From Corynebacterium halotolerans YIM 70093 = DSM 44683 (GTDB taxonomy: Bacteria > Actinomycetota > Actinomycetes > Mycobacteriales > Mycobacteriaceae): a stretch of DNA of 64,000 bases. The position numbers and the translations under genes were made by a program. This document shows positions 18,863-31,765 of the stretch, in pieces. Each line of letters opens with the position of its first letter. The first letter of the stretch is position 1. Under the pieces are notes generated by a model. The model saw only the letters and a list, made by a program, of their open reading frames with translations, did not search any database and had not been told where the DNA came from. Where the stretch lies: the NCBI RefSeq assembly GCF_000341345.1, contig NC_020302.1, positions 2,398,075 through 2,462,074 on the forward strand, read 5' to 3'.

Positions 18863-19591
18863 ATGAAGGACATGGAACGGTACCGGGACGGCCAGGAGAT
18901 CTCCTGGCCGCTCGCCCTGGCCATGGGTGCCGCTGCCGGAGCGTGTGTCACCCTGTTCCATCTGGAGCTGTTCATCGCCGGGCTGATCGCGCTGGGTGTC
19001 CTGGTCCTCCTCGGCCTGGCGCCGGTGATCGTCCACCCGAAGCGGTCCCTGCGCACCGGTCACGTTGTGCGCGTCACCTCGGAGGCGGACTATCCGCAGT
19101 CGGCCCACTGGCGGCCGTTCCTGCCCGCCATCGGCATCTTCGCCGCCGGCGTGGGGCTGGAGCCCACCACGGTGGACCCGACGGTGGCCGTTCCCGCCTA
19201 TTTCACGGCGATGACGGCCTCCAGCACCTGGGCGTTCCGGCGCGCCGGTTCGGAGAGCCGGTGCATCGGGCGGCGCCGGGCACAGGCCGCCCTCGAGAAG
19301 GCGGACCTGGCGGAGGCGACCTCCTTCCGTCTGACGGTGGCGGAGGAGCACCGCGGCGTCCTCGCCGGGCTGGTGACGCTCGGCGCGATCGACGGCATCC
19401 AGGTGCGGCTGTGGAAACTGGCCGAGGTGACCGGCGCCGGTATCGACGTGCTGCGGGAGAAGATCGCCGGACTGTCGCGGGCCGGGGTGGTGCGCACCTC
19501 CGCCGTCGACGCCGGGGACGACCCCTCCCGCGGCCTGGTCGAGCTCACCCCGGTCGGCGTGCGGGTGCTCCACGAATTGCGGCGGCGATGA
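18863..19591 (+). CDS. Membrane-anchored winged-helix protein, tandem paralogue 1
   Basis: A 242-residue protein starting MKDMERYRDGQEISWP. Residues about 16-56 form two membrane segments (LALAMGAAAGACVTLFHLEL; IAGLIALGVLVLLGLAPVI) and a second hydrophobic pair lies near 88-125. The C-terminal 85 residues (from HRGVLAGLVTLGAIDGIQVR) have a MarR-like winged-helix layout: a helix pair, LREKIAGLSRAGVV as recognition-helix region, and a wing ending ELTPVGVRVL. I infer a membrane-tethered DNA-binding regulator; no sensor domain outside the membrane is evident. The start is chosen by homology to the next gene and a TACCAT box 10 nt upstream; it is divergent from rne. Confidence 0.65.
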   Translation: MKDMERYRDGQEISWPLALAMGAAAGACVTLFHLELFIAGLIALGVLVLLGLAPVIVHPKRSLRTGHVVRVTSEADYPQSAHWRPFLPAIGIFAAGVGLEPTTVDPTVAVPAYFTAMTASSTWAFRRAGSESRCIGRRRAQAALEKADLAEATSFRLTVAEEHRGVLAGLVTLGAIDGIQVRLWKLAEVTGAGIDVLREKIAGLSRAGVVRTSAVDAGDDPSRGLVELTPVGVRVLHELRRR

Positions 19592-19604
19592 GGAAGGCAC
19601 ACTG

Positions 19605-20333
19605 ATGGGCAATGAGCTCGAGCGCTACCGGGCACAGCTGAATCTGACCTGGCCGCAGGCACTCGTGCCGGGGGTCGGCCTCGGACTGCTCACGACCTTC
19701 GCGCACCTGGGCCTGCTGGTGCCGACGATCGCGGTCGCCGCACTGACCCTGGTGGTCCTGCTGGTCTGGCGCCCGGAGGAACTCTCCGTCTTCAATTCCG
19801 GCTACGAGGCCGTCGACTCCCGCCCCGGCGACTACCCCACCTGGTACTACTGGGCGCCCGTCATCCCGCCGGCGGTGACCTTCCTGGCCGGCTTCGCGCT
19901 CGAGCCGCTGCCGGTGGCCCCGGTGCTCGCCGGCACCACGTACGGGGCGGCCGCGATGCTGTCCATGACGTGGATGTGCAGACGCATCGGCGGCCAGATG
20001 GCCCGCGTCGGCGCCCGCCGCGCCCGCAAGATTCTGGCCGAGCCCGGCCTCGACGGTCTCACGCGGGAACGGCTCGACGCCGCCGAGCACCACCGCACGC
20101 TGTTGACCGCGCTGCTCGGTGTGGGTGCCGTGGACGGACTGCGGGTGCGGCTGTGGAAGCTCAACGAGATCATCGGGACCGATCAGTCGGATCTGCTCAC
20201 CGGCGCCCGGGAGCTGCGCCGGCACGGCCTGGTGGGAATCTCCACCATCGACGCCGGTGACGACGTCAGCCGCCAGCTGCTCGAGCTCACGCCCACGGGC
20301 GTGCGGGTGCTGGGCCAGCTCGGGCGTCGATGA
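19605..20333 (+). CDS. Membrane-anchored winged-helix protein, tandem paralogue 2
   Basis: A 242-residue paralogue of the gene 13 bp upstream, beginning MGNELERYRAQLNLTWP with AGGAAG as ribosome site. It repeats the design: two N-terminal membrane segments (residues about 16-54), a second pair near 80-120, a cytoplasmic basic stretch (RRARKILAEPG) and a C-terminal winged helix (LLGVGAVDGLRVRLWKLNEI ... LTPTGVRVLGQLG). The shared segment RLWKL-E, then D-GDD-SR--LELTP-GVRVL marks the family. The pair may form a heterodimer. Function is unknown. Confidence 0.65.
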   Translation: MGNELERYRAQLNLTWPQALVPGVGLGLLTTFAHLGLLVPTIAVAALTLVVLLVWRPEELSVFNSGYEAVDSRPGDYPTWYYWAPVIPPAVTFLAGFALEPLPVAPVLAGTTYGAAAMLSMTWMCRRIGGQMARVGARRARKILAEPGLDGLTRERLDAAEHHRTLLTALLGVGAVDGLRVRLWKLNEIIGTDQSDLLTGARELRRHGLVGISTIDAGDDVSRQLLELTPTGVRVLGQLGRR

Positions 20334-20464
20334 GCGTCGACCGCGAAGTACGCGATCAGTTTCCCGGTAGGCCCCCCTTCCGCAGCTCCAGAACAATCAG
20401 TGGGTGAACACGTCATCGTGATCGCGGGGTTCGGCGGTGGCTGGCCCTGGCCCGGGCACGCGAA

Positions 20465-20490
20465 AGGCCCGCACCACCCGGTGCGGGCCT
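20465..20490 (-). terminator. Terminator of ndk
   Basis: Perfect 11-bp stem AGGCCCGCACC/GGTGCGGGCCT with a 4-nt loop and TTTCG after it on the minus strand, 14 bp past the ndk stop. Confidence 0.8.
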
Positions 20491-20504
20491 GCGTGAGTGC
20501 GGGT

Positions 20505-20915
20505 TTACAGGTTCGGGAACCAGATGGAGATCTCGCGCTCGGCGGACTCCGGGGAGTCGGAGCCGTGGACGACGTTCTCGCCGACGGTCAGGGCGAAGTC
20601 ACCGCGGATGGTGCCCGGGGTGGCCTTGGAGACCGGGTCAGTGCCGCCGGCCAGCTGACGCCACGCCTCAATGGCGCGCTCGCCCTCGACGATGCCGGCG
20701 ACCAGCGGGGCGGAGGTGATGAACTCGACGAGCTCGCCGAAGAAGGGCTTGTCGCGGTGCTCGGCGTAGTGCTGCTCGGCGGTGGTGCGGTCTGCGACGC
20801 GCAGGTCCAGGGCGGTGAGCTTGAGGCCCTTACGCTCAATGCGGGAGATGATCTCGCCGACGTGGCCGTTGGTGACGCCGTCCGGCTTGATGAGGATGAG
20901 AGTGCGTTCAGTCAT
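20505..20915 (-). CDS. ndk: Nucleoside diphosphate kinase
   Basis: A 136-residue Ndk that balances NTP/dNTP pools through a phosphohistidine. [14 protein letters not shown] is the family start and the active-site His lies in [12 protein letters not shown]. The longer upstream frame is not used: a TACAGT box lies 7 nt before this ATG and there is no ribosome site, so the message is leaderless. It is monocistronic, with its own terminator. Confidence 0.97.
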   Translation of the reverse strand: MTERTLILIKPDGVTNGHVGEIISRIERKGLKLTALDLRVADRTTAEQHYAEHRDKPFFGELVEFITSAPLVAGIVEGERAIEAWRQLAGGTDPVSKATPGTIRGDFALTVGENVVHGSDSPESAEREISIWFPNL

Positions 20916-20922
20916 GGCGATC

Positions 20923-20928
20923 ACTGTA
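20923..20928 (-). promoter_or_regulatory. Candidate -10 box of leaderless ndk promoter
   Basis: TACAGT on the minus strand, 7 nt before the ndk ATG. Confidence 0.5.
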
Positions 20929-20972
20929 CCGAAGGTGCTTTCCGTCGTCGCGCGAAGGCGGCGCACAGCGGG

Positions 20973-21281
20973 TCAGTCGAGATCCCGCACGATGTCGCGC
21001 GCCTGATCCGGGGAGACGTCCCGGAACCACAGCTGCACCTGGCGGATGGCCCCGGATTCGTTGCCCTGGGACTTCAGCCTGCGGAGAGCGTCCTTTTTCT
21101 CCTCGTCGAGGACGATGGGCTGTTCGACGCGGTTCGCGGCCGAGACCTTGAGACCGAGGACGAGGAAGATGCCGGCCACGACGAGTGCGGCGATGGCGAG
21201 GAGGCCGGAGACGTTGAAGAGCTGGATGAGGATCGCGACCACGCAGAAGGCGGCGGCCAGGGAGAGGTAGACGGCGCGCAT
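20973..21281 (-). CDS. Small two-helix membrane protein
   Basis: A 102-residue protein starting MRAVYLSLAAAFCVVAILIQLF. Two membrane helices (residues about 5-24 and 28-48) are followed by a charged cytoplasmic tail with DEEKKDALRRLKSQGNESGAIRQVQLWFRDVS. It lies between ndk and folC as an unnamed gene does in C. glutamicum. A TAAAGT box 7 nt upstream and lack of a ribosome site support the start and a leaderless message. Function is unknown. Confidence 0.7.
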   Translation of the reverse strand: MRAVYLSLAAAFCVVAILIQLFNVSGLLAIAALVVAGIFLVLGLKVSAANRVEQPIVLDEEKKDALRRLKSQGNESGAIRQVQLWFRDVSPDQARDIVRDLD

Positions 21282-21288
21282 GGGCACC

Positions 21289-21294
21289 ACTTTA
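21289..21294 (-). promoter_or_regulatory. Candidate -10 box of leaderless promoter for the small membrane protein
   Basis: TAAAGT on the minus strand, 7 nt before the ATG. Confidence 0.45.
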
Positions 21295-21376
21295 TCGGGT
21301 GCGCACGCCACCCGTCTTGATGACACGTCAACAACGTTGCGGTAGGCTGGCCGCGAGACGACCGAAAGGACCGGCA

Positions 21377-22399
21377 ATGACCAATCTCGAGCGTGACCCG
21401 GATGAGCTCGCCCTCGCCCCGGAGAACCCGCGCTGCGTCGACGGCGCGAAGGTCGAGATCATCACCTCCCGCGAGGTCCCGCTGGGCGGACCGCGCGCCA
21501 TGACCGTCCACCGCACCCTCCCCCAGCGCCAGCGCAGCCTGATCGGCGCCTGGTGCTTCGTCGACCACTACGGGCCCGACGACGTCTCCGTCACCGGCGG
21601 CATGGACGTCGCCCCGCACCCCCATACGGGCCTGCAGACCGTCACCTGGCTGTTCGAGGGCCACGTCGACCACCACGACTCCGGCGGCCACCACGCCACT
21701 GTCGTCCCCGGCGAGGTCAACCTCATGACCGCGGGCGCCGGCATCTGCCACTCGGAGGTGTCCACCCCCGACACCACCACCCTGCACGGCGTGCAGCTGT
21801 GGACCGTCCTGCCCGACTCCGACCGGCAGGGCCCGCGCCGCTTCGACCACCACGAGCCCGCCCCGGTCACCTTCGACGGCGGCGAGGCACTCGTCTTCCT
21901 CGGCTCACTGCTGGGCCACGACTCCCCCGTCACCACCTTCACCCCGCTCGTCGGCGCGGAGCTCCGCCTCGACCCCGGCGCGGTGCTCGAGCTGGACGTC
22001 GACCCGGACCACGAGCACGGCCTGCTCGTCGACGCCGGCGAGATCGATCTCGAGGGGGTGCGCGTGAACCCCGCCGAACTGGCCTACACCGGCGTGGGCG
22101 AGACCCGCCTGCGCATCCGCAACAACGGCGGAACCCGCGCCCGCACGGTGCTCATCGGCGGCGAGCCGTTCACCGAGGAGATCGTCATGTGGTGGAACTT
22201 CATCGGCCGCACCCACGAGGAGATCGCGGGCTATCGCGGGGAATGGCAGACACAGGCGGACCGCTTCGGCAAGACTGAAGGGTACGTCGGACACCACCCC
22301 GACGGCCCGGAATGGCTCCCGGCCCCGAAGCTGCCCAACGCGGCGATCACCCCGCGGGTCAACCCGTCCCCGGTCGCCCGCCCCGACGAGAGGATCTGA
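21377..22399 (+). CDS. Pirin-family bicupin protein
   Basis: A 340-residue pirin. The N-terminal cupin has the metal-binding segment APHPHTGLQTVTWLFEG, with more His in HVDHHDSGGHH and the Glu/His in GICHSEVS. Bacterial pirins can have quercetinase activity or modulate other enzymes; no specific role is shown here. GAAAGGA precedes the ATG. It leads a three-gene unit (pirin, acetyltransferase, AhpD-like) with nearly no spacing, which hints at a redox or stress role. Confidence 0.85.
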   Translation: MTNLERDPDELALAPENPRCVDGAKVEIITSREVPLGGPRAMTVHRTLPQRQRSLIGAWCFVDHYGPDDVSVTGGMDVAPHPHTGLQTVTWLFEGHVDHHDSGGHHATVVPGEVNLMTAGAGICHSEVSTPDTTTLHGVQLWTVLPDSDRQGPRRFDHHEPAPVTFDGGEALVFLGSLLGHDSPVTTFTPLVGAELRLDPGAVLELDVDPDHEHGLLVDAGEIDLEGVRVNPAELAYTGVGETRLRIRNNGGTRARTVLIGGEPFTEEIVMWWNFIGRTHEEIAGYRGEWQTQADRFGKTEGYVGHHPDGPEWLPAPKLPNAAITPRVNPSPVARPDERI

Positions 22400-22401
22400 T
22401 C

Positions 22402-22764
22402 ATGCAGGACAAACTCGGCAACACCGTCGACGTCCACCTGGACCGCGGGAACCACCAATACGTCATCTGCTACCCCAGCGAGGCCGCCACCACCGTCGCC
22501 GGCCTCGCGGACTTCCAGGACCGCGACGGCACGGAGGGCCCGGAGCGCATCTTCTTCCACACCGAGGTCGGCGAGGAGTACGGGGGGCGCGGCCTGGCCT
22601 CCCTGCTCATCCGCCAGGCCCTGCTCGACACCACCTCCGAGGGCCGCCGGATCGTCGCCGTCTGCCCCTTCGTCAGAAGCCACCTCGAGAAGAAGGGGCA
22701 CAACGGGGCCTGGCGCGAGCCCACCCCGGACGAGCTCGCCGAGTTCGACGAGGATGAGCGATGA
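22402..22764 (+). CDS. Small GNAT-fold acetyltransferase (COG2388/YjdJ type)
   Basis: A 120-residue protein beginning MQDKLGNTVDVHLDRGNHQY. It has the short GNAT core of the COG2388 group: FHTEVGEEYGGRGLASLLIR is the acetyl-CoA pyrophosphate loop (Q/R-x-x-G-x-G/A), and VAVCPFVRSHLEKK closes the fold. The substrate of this group is unknown. It starts two bases after the pirin stop and its own TGA overlaps the next ATG, so translation of the three genes is coupled. Confidence 0.85.
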   Translation: MQDKLGNTVDVHLDRGNHQYVICYPSEAATTVAGLADFQDRDGTEGPERIFFHTEVGEEYGGRGLASLLIRQALLDTTSEGRRIVAVCPFVRSHLEKKGHNGAWREPTPDELAEFDEDER

Positions 22765-23228
22765 GCCCCCACCCGCCCTACCTGGACAAGTTCCACCCCG
22801 ATCTCTACCGCGGTCTCGGCGACGTCGCCAAGCAGCTGCGGAAGGTCTTCCCGGACGTGGACCTGCCCACCAGCCTCATCGAGCTGGTCAACGTGCGCGT
22901 CAGCCAGCTCAACCGCTGCGGGACCTGCCTGTCCATCCACGTGCCCGCCGCCCGGCGCGCCGGGGTGGACGAGTACAAGCTCGACGTCCTGCCGGCCTGG
23001 CGGGAGGTCACCGCCTTCACGGAGCAGGAGAACGCCGCCCTCGAGCTGGCGGAGACCCTCACCCTGCTGCCGCAGGGGCGGAAGAACGGTGACGCGGCGT
23101 TGGCCGCCTGTGAGGTCTTCGCCGAGGAGCAGGTCGCCGCCCTCGAATGGGCGATCATCCTCATCAACGCCTACAACCGCATCTCCATCGCCTCCCATCA
23201 TCCGCTGCTCCCGCCGCGGAAGAGGTGA
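22761..23228 (+). CDS. Carboxymuconolactone decarboxylase/AhpD-family protein
   Basis: A 155-residue helical protein with the AhpD redox motif NRCGTCLSIHVPAARRAG (Cys-x-x-Cys then His), so it is on the peroxidase-like side of the family rather than a true lactone decarboxylase. ELVNVRVSQLN before it is the family helix. AhpD homologues pass electrons to peroxiredoxins. The partner here is not visible. It is third in the pirin operon, with an ATGA overlap. Confidence 0.85.
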   Translation: MSPHPPYLDKFHPDLYRGLGDVAKQLRKVFPDVDLPTSLIELVNVRVSQLNRCGTCLSIHVPAARRAGVDEYKLDVLPAWREVTAFTEQENAALELAETLTLLPQGRKNGDAALAACEVFAEEQVAALEWAIILINAYNRISIASHHPLLPPRKR

Positions 23229-23264
23229 GCGCCGGAACGCCCGCCCCATCACGGCGGACGACGA

Positions 23265-23300
23265 AGGCCCGGGACGACGTCACCGTCGTCCCGGGCCTTG
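23265..23300. terminator. Bidirectional terminator between convergent genes
   Basis: Perfect 16-bp stem AAGGCCCGGGACGACG with a 4-nt loop TCAC. It can end the pirin operon on one side and the valS-folC-DUF4233 operon on the other. Confidence 0.85.
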
Positions 23301-23321
23301 TCCGCGCAGCCCCCTACCGCA

Positions 23322-23747
23322 CTACAGGTGCTGGGTGGTCAGCAGTCCGCGCTTCATGCGCTGGATGATGTTCGAGCGCAGATGCAGCAGGTACCACCAC
23401 ACGAGGAGGAAGATGATCGCGATGATGCCCACCGACGGGTGGACGAAGAAGCCGGCCAGCACGCACAGCTGGAGCACCAGGTTCACGGGCAGGGCCCAGC
23501 GGAAGCGCTGCAGGAAGGCCAGCACGAGATGGGTCACGCCCACCGCGGTGAGGTAGACCCAGTTGAAGGTCGTCCAGTACACGCCCTCGTCGACCTTGAG
23601 GATCACCGTCAGCGACAGCAGGATCGTGATCGCCTCCAGCACCAGGGTGCCGGCCATGACGCCGCGGATGCCCTTCATCGGATCCTTGGCGGGGGCGTGA
23701 CCGGGGCCGAGCGGGCCGTACTCGGCGGGCCGGGGCTGCTCGCTCAT
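23322..23747 (-). CDS. DUF4233 membrane protein
   Basis: A 141-residue membrane protein. MSEQPRPAEYGPLG is followed by four hydrophobic helices (residues about 33-55, 62-83, 88-104, 108-128) and a basic C-terminus. The same family follows folC in mycobacteria and corynebacteria. Its ATG overlaps the folC TGA, so it is made with FolC. Function is unknown. Confidence 0.85.
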   Translation of the reverse strand: MSEQPRPAEYGPLGPGHAPAKDPMKGIRGVMAGTLVLEAITILLSLTVILKVDEGVYWTTFNWVYLTAVGVTHLVLAFLQRFRWALPVNLVLQLCVLAGFFVHPSVGIIAIIFLLVWWYLLHLRSNIIQRMKRGLLTTQHL

Positions 23748-25374
23748 GCGGGGTCCTTTCCGAACAGGGTTCTGGCTTCGCCGGCGGTGACGACGGAACC
23801 GGTGATCACGACGCCGGAACCGGACTGGACGTCGGCGTCCTCCGCCAGCTCCACGGCCAGCGCGTAGGCGCCCGGCAGGGAGTCGTCGACGTGGACGCGT
23901 TCCTCCCCGAAGATGTCCCGGGCGTACTCCGCCAGATCGTACGCGTCGAGTGCCCGGGGACTCGAATTCTGCGTGCACACGATCTCGCTCAGGTGCGGCT
24001 CCAGCGCGGTGAGAATTCCCTTCGCGTCCTTGTCGTCGAGCACGCCGACCACCCCGATCAGCCGCTGGAAGTCGAAGTCGCGCTCCAGCGCCTGCCCGAG
24101 GGCCGCCGCGCCGTGGGGGTTGTGCGTGGCGTCGACGAACGTCGTCGGCGAGGTGCGCACCCGCTCCAGGCGCCCCGGTGAGGTCACGCCCGCGAAGCCG
24201 CGGCGGACGGTGTCGATGTCCAGCGGGCGGCCCGCCCCAGCGCCGAAGAACGCCTCGACGGCCGCCAGGGCCACCGCCGCGTTGCGGGCCTGGTGCTCAC
24301 CCGACAGGGGCAGGAAGATCTCGTCGTACTCGCCGGCCAGCCCGCGCAGTTTCAGCTGCTGGCCGCCGACGGCGATGGTGGACTCCACCACCCCGAACTC
24401 GGAGTCGGCGCGGGCCACGGCGGCGTCGACGCTCACGGCGCGTTCGAGGATGATCCGCATCGCGGCCGGGTCCTGTCCGGCGACGATGGCGACGTTGTCC
24501 GGCGGGGTGAGCGGGTCGGGCTCCTCGCTGCCGTTCCGGCGGGACTTGATGATGCCGGCCTTCTCCGCGGCGATCTCCTCGATCGTGTCGCCGAGGTAGT
24601 CCGTGTGGTCGAGCCCGACGGGCATGACCACGGCGACGTCGGACGAGATCACGTTGGTCGCGTCCCACGTGCCTCCCATACCGACCTCGACGACGGCGAC
24701 GTCGACGGGCGCGTCGGCGAACGCGGCGTAGGCGATGGCGGTGAGCACCTCGAACTTGGACATGCGCACGTCCGAGCGGGCGTCGACCATCTCCACGTAC
24801 GGCTGGATCTCCCGCCAGATGCGCACGTAGTCGGCCGGGTGGATGGGTTCACCGTCAATGCCGATGCGCTCGGTGACCAGCTGCAGGTGCGGGCTGGTGG
24901 TGCGCCCCGTGCGGCGGTGGAAGGCGCGCATGAGCGACTCGATCATCCGCACCGTCGAGGTCTTGCCGTTGGTGCCGGCGACGTGGATGGACGGGTAGGA
25001 ACGCTGCGGGTTGCCCAGCAGATCCATGAGCAGCTCGATGCGCTCCAGCGACGGGTCGATCTTCGTCTCCGGCCAGCGCTGGTTGAGTTCGTTCTCGACC
25101 TCGGCGAGTGCGGCCAGGTCCTCCTCCGTCACCGGACGGGGGACGGGGGCGTCCGCGCCGGTGCCGTGCTCCTTCTCGCCGCCGATGTTCAGGCTCAGAC
25201 CCGACTCCGTGACCTCCACGGCACCGAAGTCGAGGTCGGCCTCGCCGCCGGCGTCGAGGCCGTCCGCGCCCTCAAGATCCTCGAGGTCCCCGTCGTCCGC
25301 GAGGTTGGCGGGCAGCTCCTCCTCGGAGTTGTCCCGGTCGTCGCGGCGTCCCCGGTCCCGGTCCTGTGCGGACA

Positions 25375-25375
<1 letters not shown>
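23744..25375 (-). CDS. folC: Dihydrofolate synthase/folylpolyglutamate synthase
   Basis: A 543-residue Mur-ligase-like enzyme that adds glutamate to dihydropteroate and folates. After an acidic 75-residue leader (EEELPANLADDGDLEDLEG) the core begins LAALAEVENELNQRWPE, then HVAGTNGKTSTVRMIES (P-loop), TSPHLQLVTERI and VVEVGMGGTWDATN. The start used follows GGAGG and overlaps the valS TAA (TAATG). The leader makes the protein longer than typical FolC (about 450-500). Confidence 0.93.
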
Positions 25376-28089
<2,714 letters not shown>

Positions 28090-28096
28090 GCGCACC

Positions 28097-28102
28097 ATCT
28101 TA
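28097..28102 (-). promoter_or_regulatory. Candidate -10 box of leaderless valS promoter
   Basis: TAAGAT on the minus strand, 7 nt before the GTG start; it decides the start over the overlapping ATG. Confidence 0.5.
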
Positions 28103-28193
28103 GCTGCCGGGTGCGCGACGACGACCCTCGCTCTCCACCGCGTGGCAGGAGTGCGCAGCTGCGCACACGGCGCAGCGTGGATGAACGGTGCAG

Positions 28194-29479
<1,286 letters not shown>

Positions 29480-30250
29480 ATGCACTACGACGCAGCCGAT
29501 CTCCGGCAGGCGGAGTCCGAGCACGATGGTTTCGACGAGACCGTCACCGTCGACCGGGTGATCGAGGTCGCCGTCACCCAGTTCGCCCGTGACGGATTCC
29601 ACGAGGCGAAGCTCGAGAACATCGCCCGTGCCTCCGGCATGTCGAAGCGTATGATCCACTACCACTTCGGTGACAAGAAGGGTCTGTACCACCGCTCGCT
29701 GGTCGCGGCGATCGAGTGGATCCACCCTGACGAGGAGGCGCTGGAGCTCGACTCCAGTGTCCCCGTCGAGGGCGTGCGCAAGCTTGTCGACGCCCTCTTC
29801 GACAGGTTCGTGGACCACCCCGACGCCGTGCGTCTGCTGATCATGGAAAACGTCCACCACGTGCTGGGCACTCCCGAGCTCGCGCCCCTGACCGACGAGT
29901 CGTCGATGACCCTGCACCTGGACCGGCTGCTCATGCTCGGACAGGACGCGGGCGCCTTCCGCCCCGGCATCTCGGCCGACGACATCTACCTGCTCATCTC
30001 CTCGCTGGCGTTCTACCGCACCGCCAACCGGGATCTGACCGTCAACCTCTTCGGGGTGGACATGATGAACGAGGAGAACACCGCGGGCATGCACCGCTTC
30101 GTGGTCGACGCCGTCCTGGCGTTTTTGACCTCTAATATCCCGGACTCCGGGTACCGCAGCTACCTCACCCCCAACCTGGCCGGCGACGAGCCGCAGTCCG
30201 CGCTAGGCATCTACGATCCCGACCAGAACGACATCTTCGGCGGGAACTGA
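29480..30250 (+). CDS. TetR-family transcriptional regulator
   Basis: A 256-residue regulator. The N-terminal helix-turn-helix is at residues about 25-70 (VIEVAVTQFARDGFHEAKLENIARASGMSKRMIHYHFGDKKGLYHRSL, given here only as its ends: VIEVAV ... LYHRSL). The ligand-binding part is a standard all-helical TetR domain, with an extended C-terminal tail ending NDIFGGN. A TetR gene occupies the same place between mdh and clpX in C. glutamicum. Target and ligand are unknown; the divergent mdh gene is one candidate. Confidence 0.85.
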   Translation: MHYDAADLRQAESEHDGFDETVTVDRVIEVAVTQFARDGFHEAKLENIARASGMSKRMIHYHFGDKKGLYHRSLVAAIEWIHPDEEALELDSSVPVEGVRKLVDALFDRFVDHPDAVRLLIMENVHHVLGTPELAPLTDESSMTLHLDRLLMLGQDAGAFRPGISADDIYLLISSLAFYRTANRDLTVNLFGVDMMNEENTAGMHRFVVDAVLAFLTSNIPDSGYRSYLTPNLAGDEPQSALGIYDPDQNDIFGGN

Positions 30251-30270
30251 CCGGGAAACCGGACAGCAAC

Positions 30271-30321
30271 GGCCCCGGCTGATCGGCGCAGTCCCCTCGA
30301 CTGCGCCGACCGACCGGGGCC
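30271..30321. terminator. Bidirectional terminator between TetR gene and clpX
   Basis: A long cruciform: GGCCCCGG pairs with CCGGGGCC and, inside, CGGCGCAG with CTGCGCCG. It sits between two convergent genes. Confidence 0.75.
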
Positions 30322-30334
30322 GCGGCGGTGTCGC

Positions 30335-31618
30335 CTAAGCGGTCTTCTCCGCTTCCTCGGTGAGCACGAGCTCGGGCTCACCCTCGCCGAGGGCGGCGGC
30401 CTCGGTGATGATGACCTCGGCGACGTCCTCCCGGTCCGGCAGGTCGTACATGACCGGCACGAGCAGCTCCTCCATGATGGCGCGCAGGCCACGGGCGCCG
30501 GTGCCGCGCTCGAGGGCGTGGTCGGCGATCACGTTCAGGGAGTCCGGTTCGAAGGTCAGCTGGACGCCGTCCATGTCGAAGAGCCGCTGGTACTGCTTGA
30601 CCAGGGAGTTCTTCGGCTCGGTGAGCACGCGCACCAGCGACTCTCGGTCGAGGTTGTCCACGGTGGCCACGACCGGCAGGCGGCCGATGAACTCGGGGAT
30701 GAGGCCGAATTTGACCAGGTCCTCGGGGCGCACCTGCGCGAACAGGTCCAGCTTCTCGCGGTCGGAGGCCGTCTCGATCTGGGAGCCGAAGCCCAGGCCC
30801 TTCTTGCCCACCCGCTCGGAGATGACCTTCTCCAGGCCGGCGAAGGCGCCGGCGACGATGAAGAGGATATTGGAGGTGTCGAGCTGGATGAACTCCTGGT
30901 TCGGGTGCTTGCGCCCGCCCTGCGGCGGGATGGAGGCGGTGGTGCCCTCCAGGATCTTCAGCAGCGCCTGCTGCACGCCCTCGCCGGAGACGTCGCGGGT
31001 GATCGACGGGTTGTCGGACTTGCGCGAGATCTTGTCCACCTCATCGACGTAGATGATGCCGCGCTGGGCGCGCTGGACATCGAAGTCGGCGGCCTGCAGC
31101 AGCTTGAGCAGGATGTTCTCCACGTCCTCACCGACGTAGCCGGCCTCCGTGAGGGAGGTGGCGTCCGCGATGGCGAAGGGCACGTCCAGCATGCGGGCCA
31201 GGGTCTGGGCCAGGTAGGTCTTGCCCGAGCCGGTGGGACCGAGCAGCAGGATATTCGACTTGGCGATCTCGACCTCGTCGTCCCGGTGCTTGCGTGAGGA
31301 CATCCCGGCGCGCTCGTCGGTGCGGATGCGCTTGTAGTGGTTGTAGACCGCCACGGACAGCACGCGCTTGGCGTCGTTCTGGCCGATGACGTACTTGTCC
31401 AGGAAGGCGGAGATCTCCGACGGGCGCGGGAGCTTGTCCTCCTTCTGCTCCGCGGCCTGCGCGGCCCCGATCTCCTCTTCGATGATTTCGTTGCACAGCT
31501 CGATGCACTCGTCGCAGATGTACACACCGCCGCCGGCGATGAGCTTCTTCACCTGCTTCTGGCTCTTCCCGCAGAAGGAGCACTTGAGCAGATCGGCGCT
31601 TTCTTGCATACGTGCCAT
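30335..31618 (-). CDS. clpX: ClpX ATPase subunit of the Clp protease
   Basis: A 427-residue AAA+ unfoldase. The N-terminal zinc-binding domain has CSFCGKS and CDECIELC, the Walker A is GPTGSGKT, Walker [10 protein letters not shown], and the pore and C-terminal sensor 2 ([10 protein letters not shown]) are intact. It feeds substrates to ClpP1P2, encoded 27 kb away in this window. The start has no clear ribosome site. Confidence 0.97.
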   Translation of the reverse strand: MARMQESADLLKCSFCGKSQKQVKKLIAGGGVYICDECIELCNEIIEEEIGAAQAAEQKEDKLPRPSEISAFLDKYVIGQNDAKRVLSVAVYNHYKRIRTDERAGMSSRKHRDDEVEIAKSNILLLGPTGSGKTYLAQTLARMLDVPFAIADATSLTEAGYVGEDVENILLKLLQAADFDVQRAQRGIIYVDEVDKISRKSDNPSITRDVSGEGVQQALLKILEGTTASIPPQGGRKHPNQEFIQLDTSNILFIVAGAFAGLEKVISERVGKKGLGFGSQIETASDREKLDLFAQVRPEDLVKFGLIPEFIGRLPVVATVDNLDRESLVRVLTEPKNSLVKQYQRLFDMDGVQLTFEPDSLNVIADHALERGTGARGLRAIMEELLVPVMYDLPDREDVAEVIITEAAALGEGEPELVLTEEAEKTA

Positions 31619-31694
31619 GAGGGGTATCGATCTCGTTTCACTCTGGGGAGGGCAGTACTGCCCCGGGTGGTGGTTTCACTCTAACGAATGCGTC

Positions 31695-31722
31695 AACCCG
31701 CCTGCCGGAGGGCAGGCGGGTT
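31695..31722 (-). terminator. Terminator of pcaIJ
   Basis: Perfect 12-bp stem AACCCGCCTGCC/GGCAGGCGGGTT with a 4-nt loop, 44 bp past the pcaJ stop. Confidence 0.75.
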
Positions 31723-31765
31723 GTGGGCCGGTTCCGGCCGGTCCCCGGGGGCTGGGGGCGCGAGC

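Noticed and set aside
15099..18866. A 1255-codon open frame on the plus strand opposite rne
   Set aside because: It is a high-GC shadow of rne: composition is Gly/Leu/Val-rich without domains, and the minus-strand frame carries clear RNase E motifs.
22761..23228. Calling the AhpD-like gene a second 4-carboxymuconolactone decarboxylase
   Set aside because: The CxxC-x-x-x-H redox motif and its pirin operon place it with AhpD-like proteins, and pcaC is present elsewhere.
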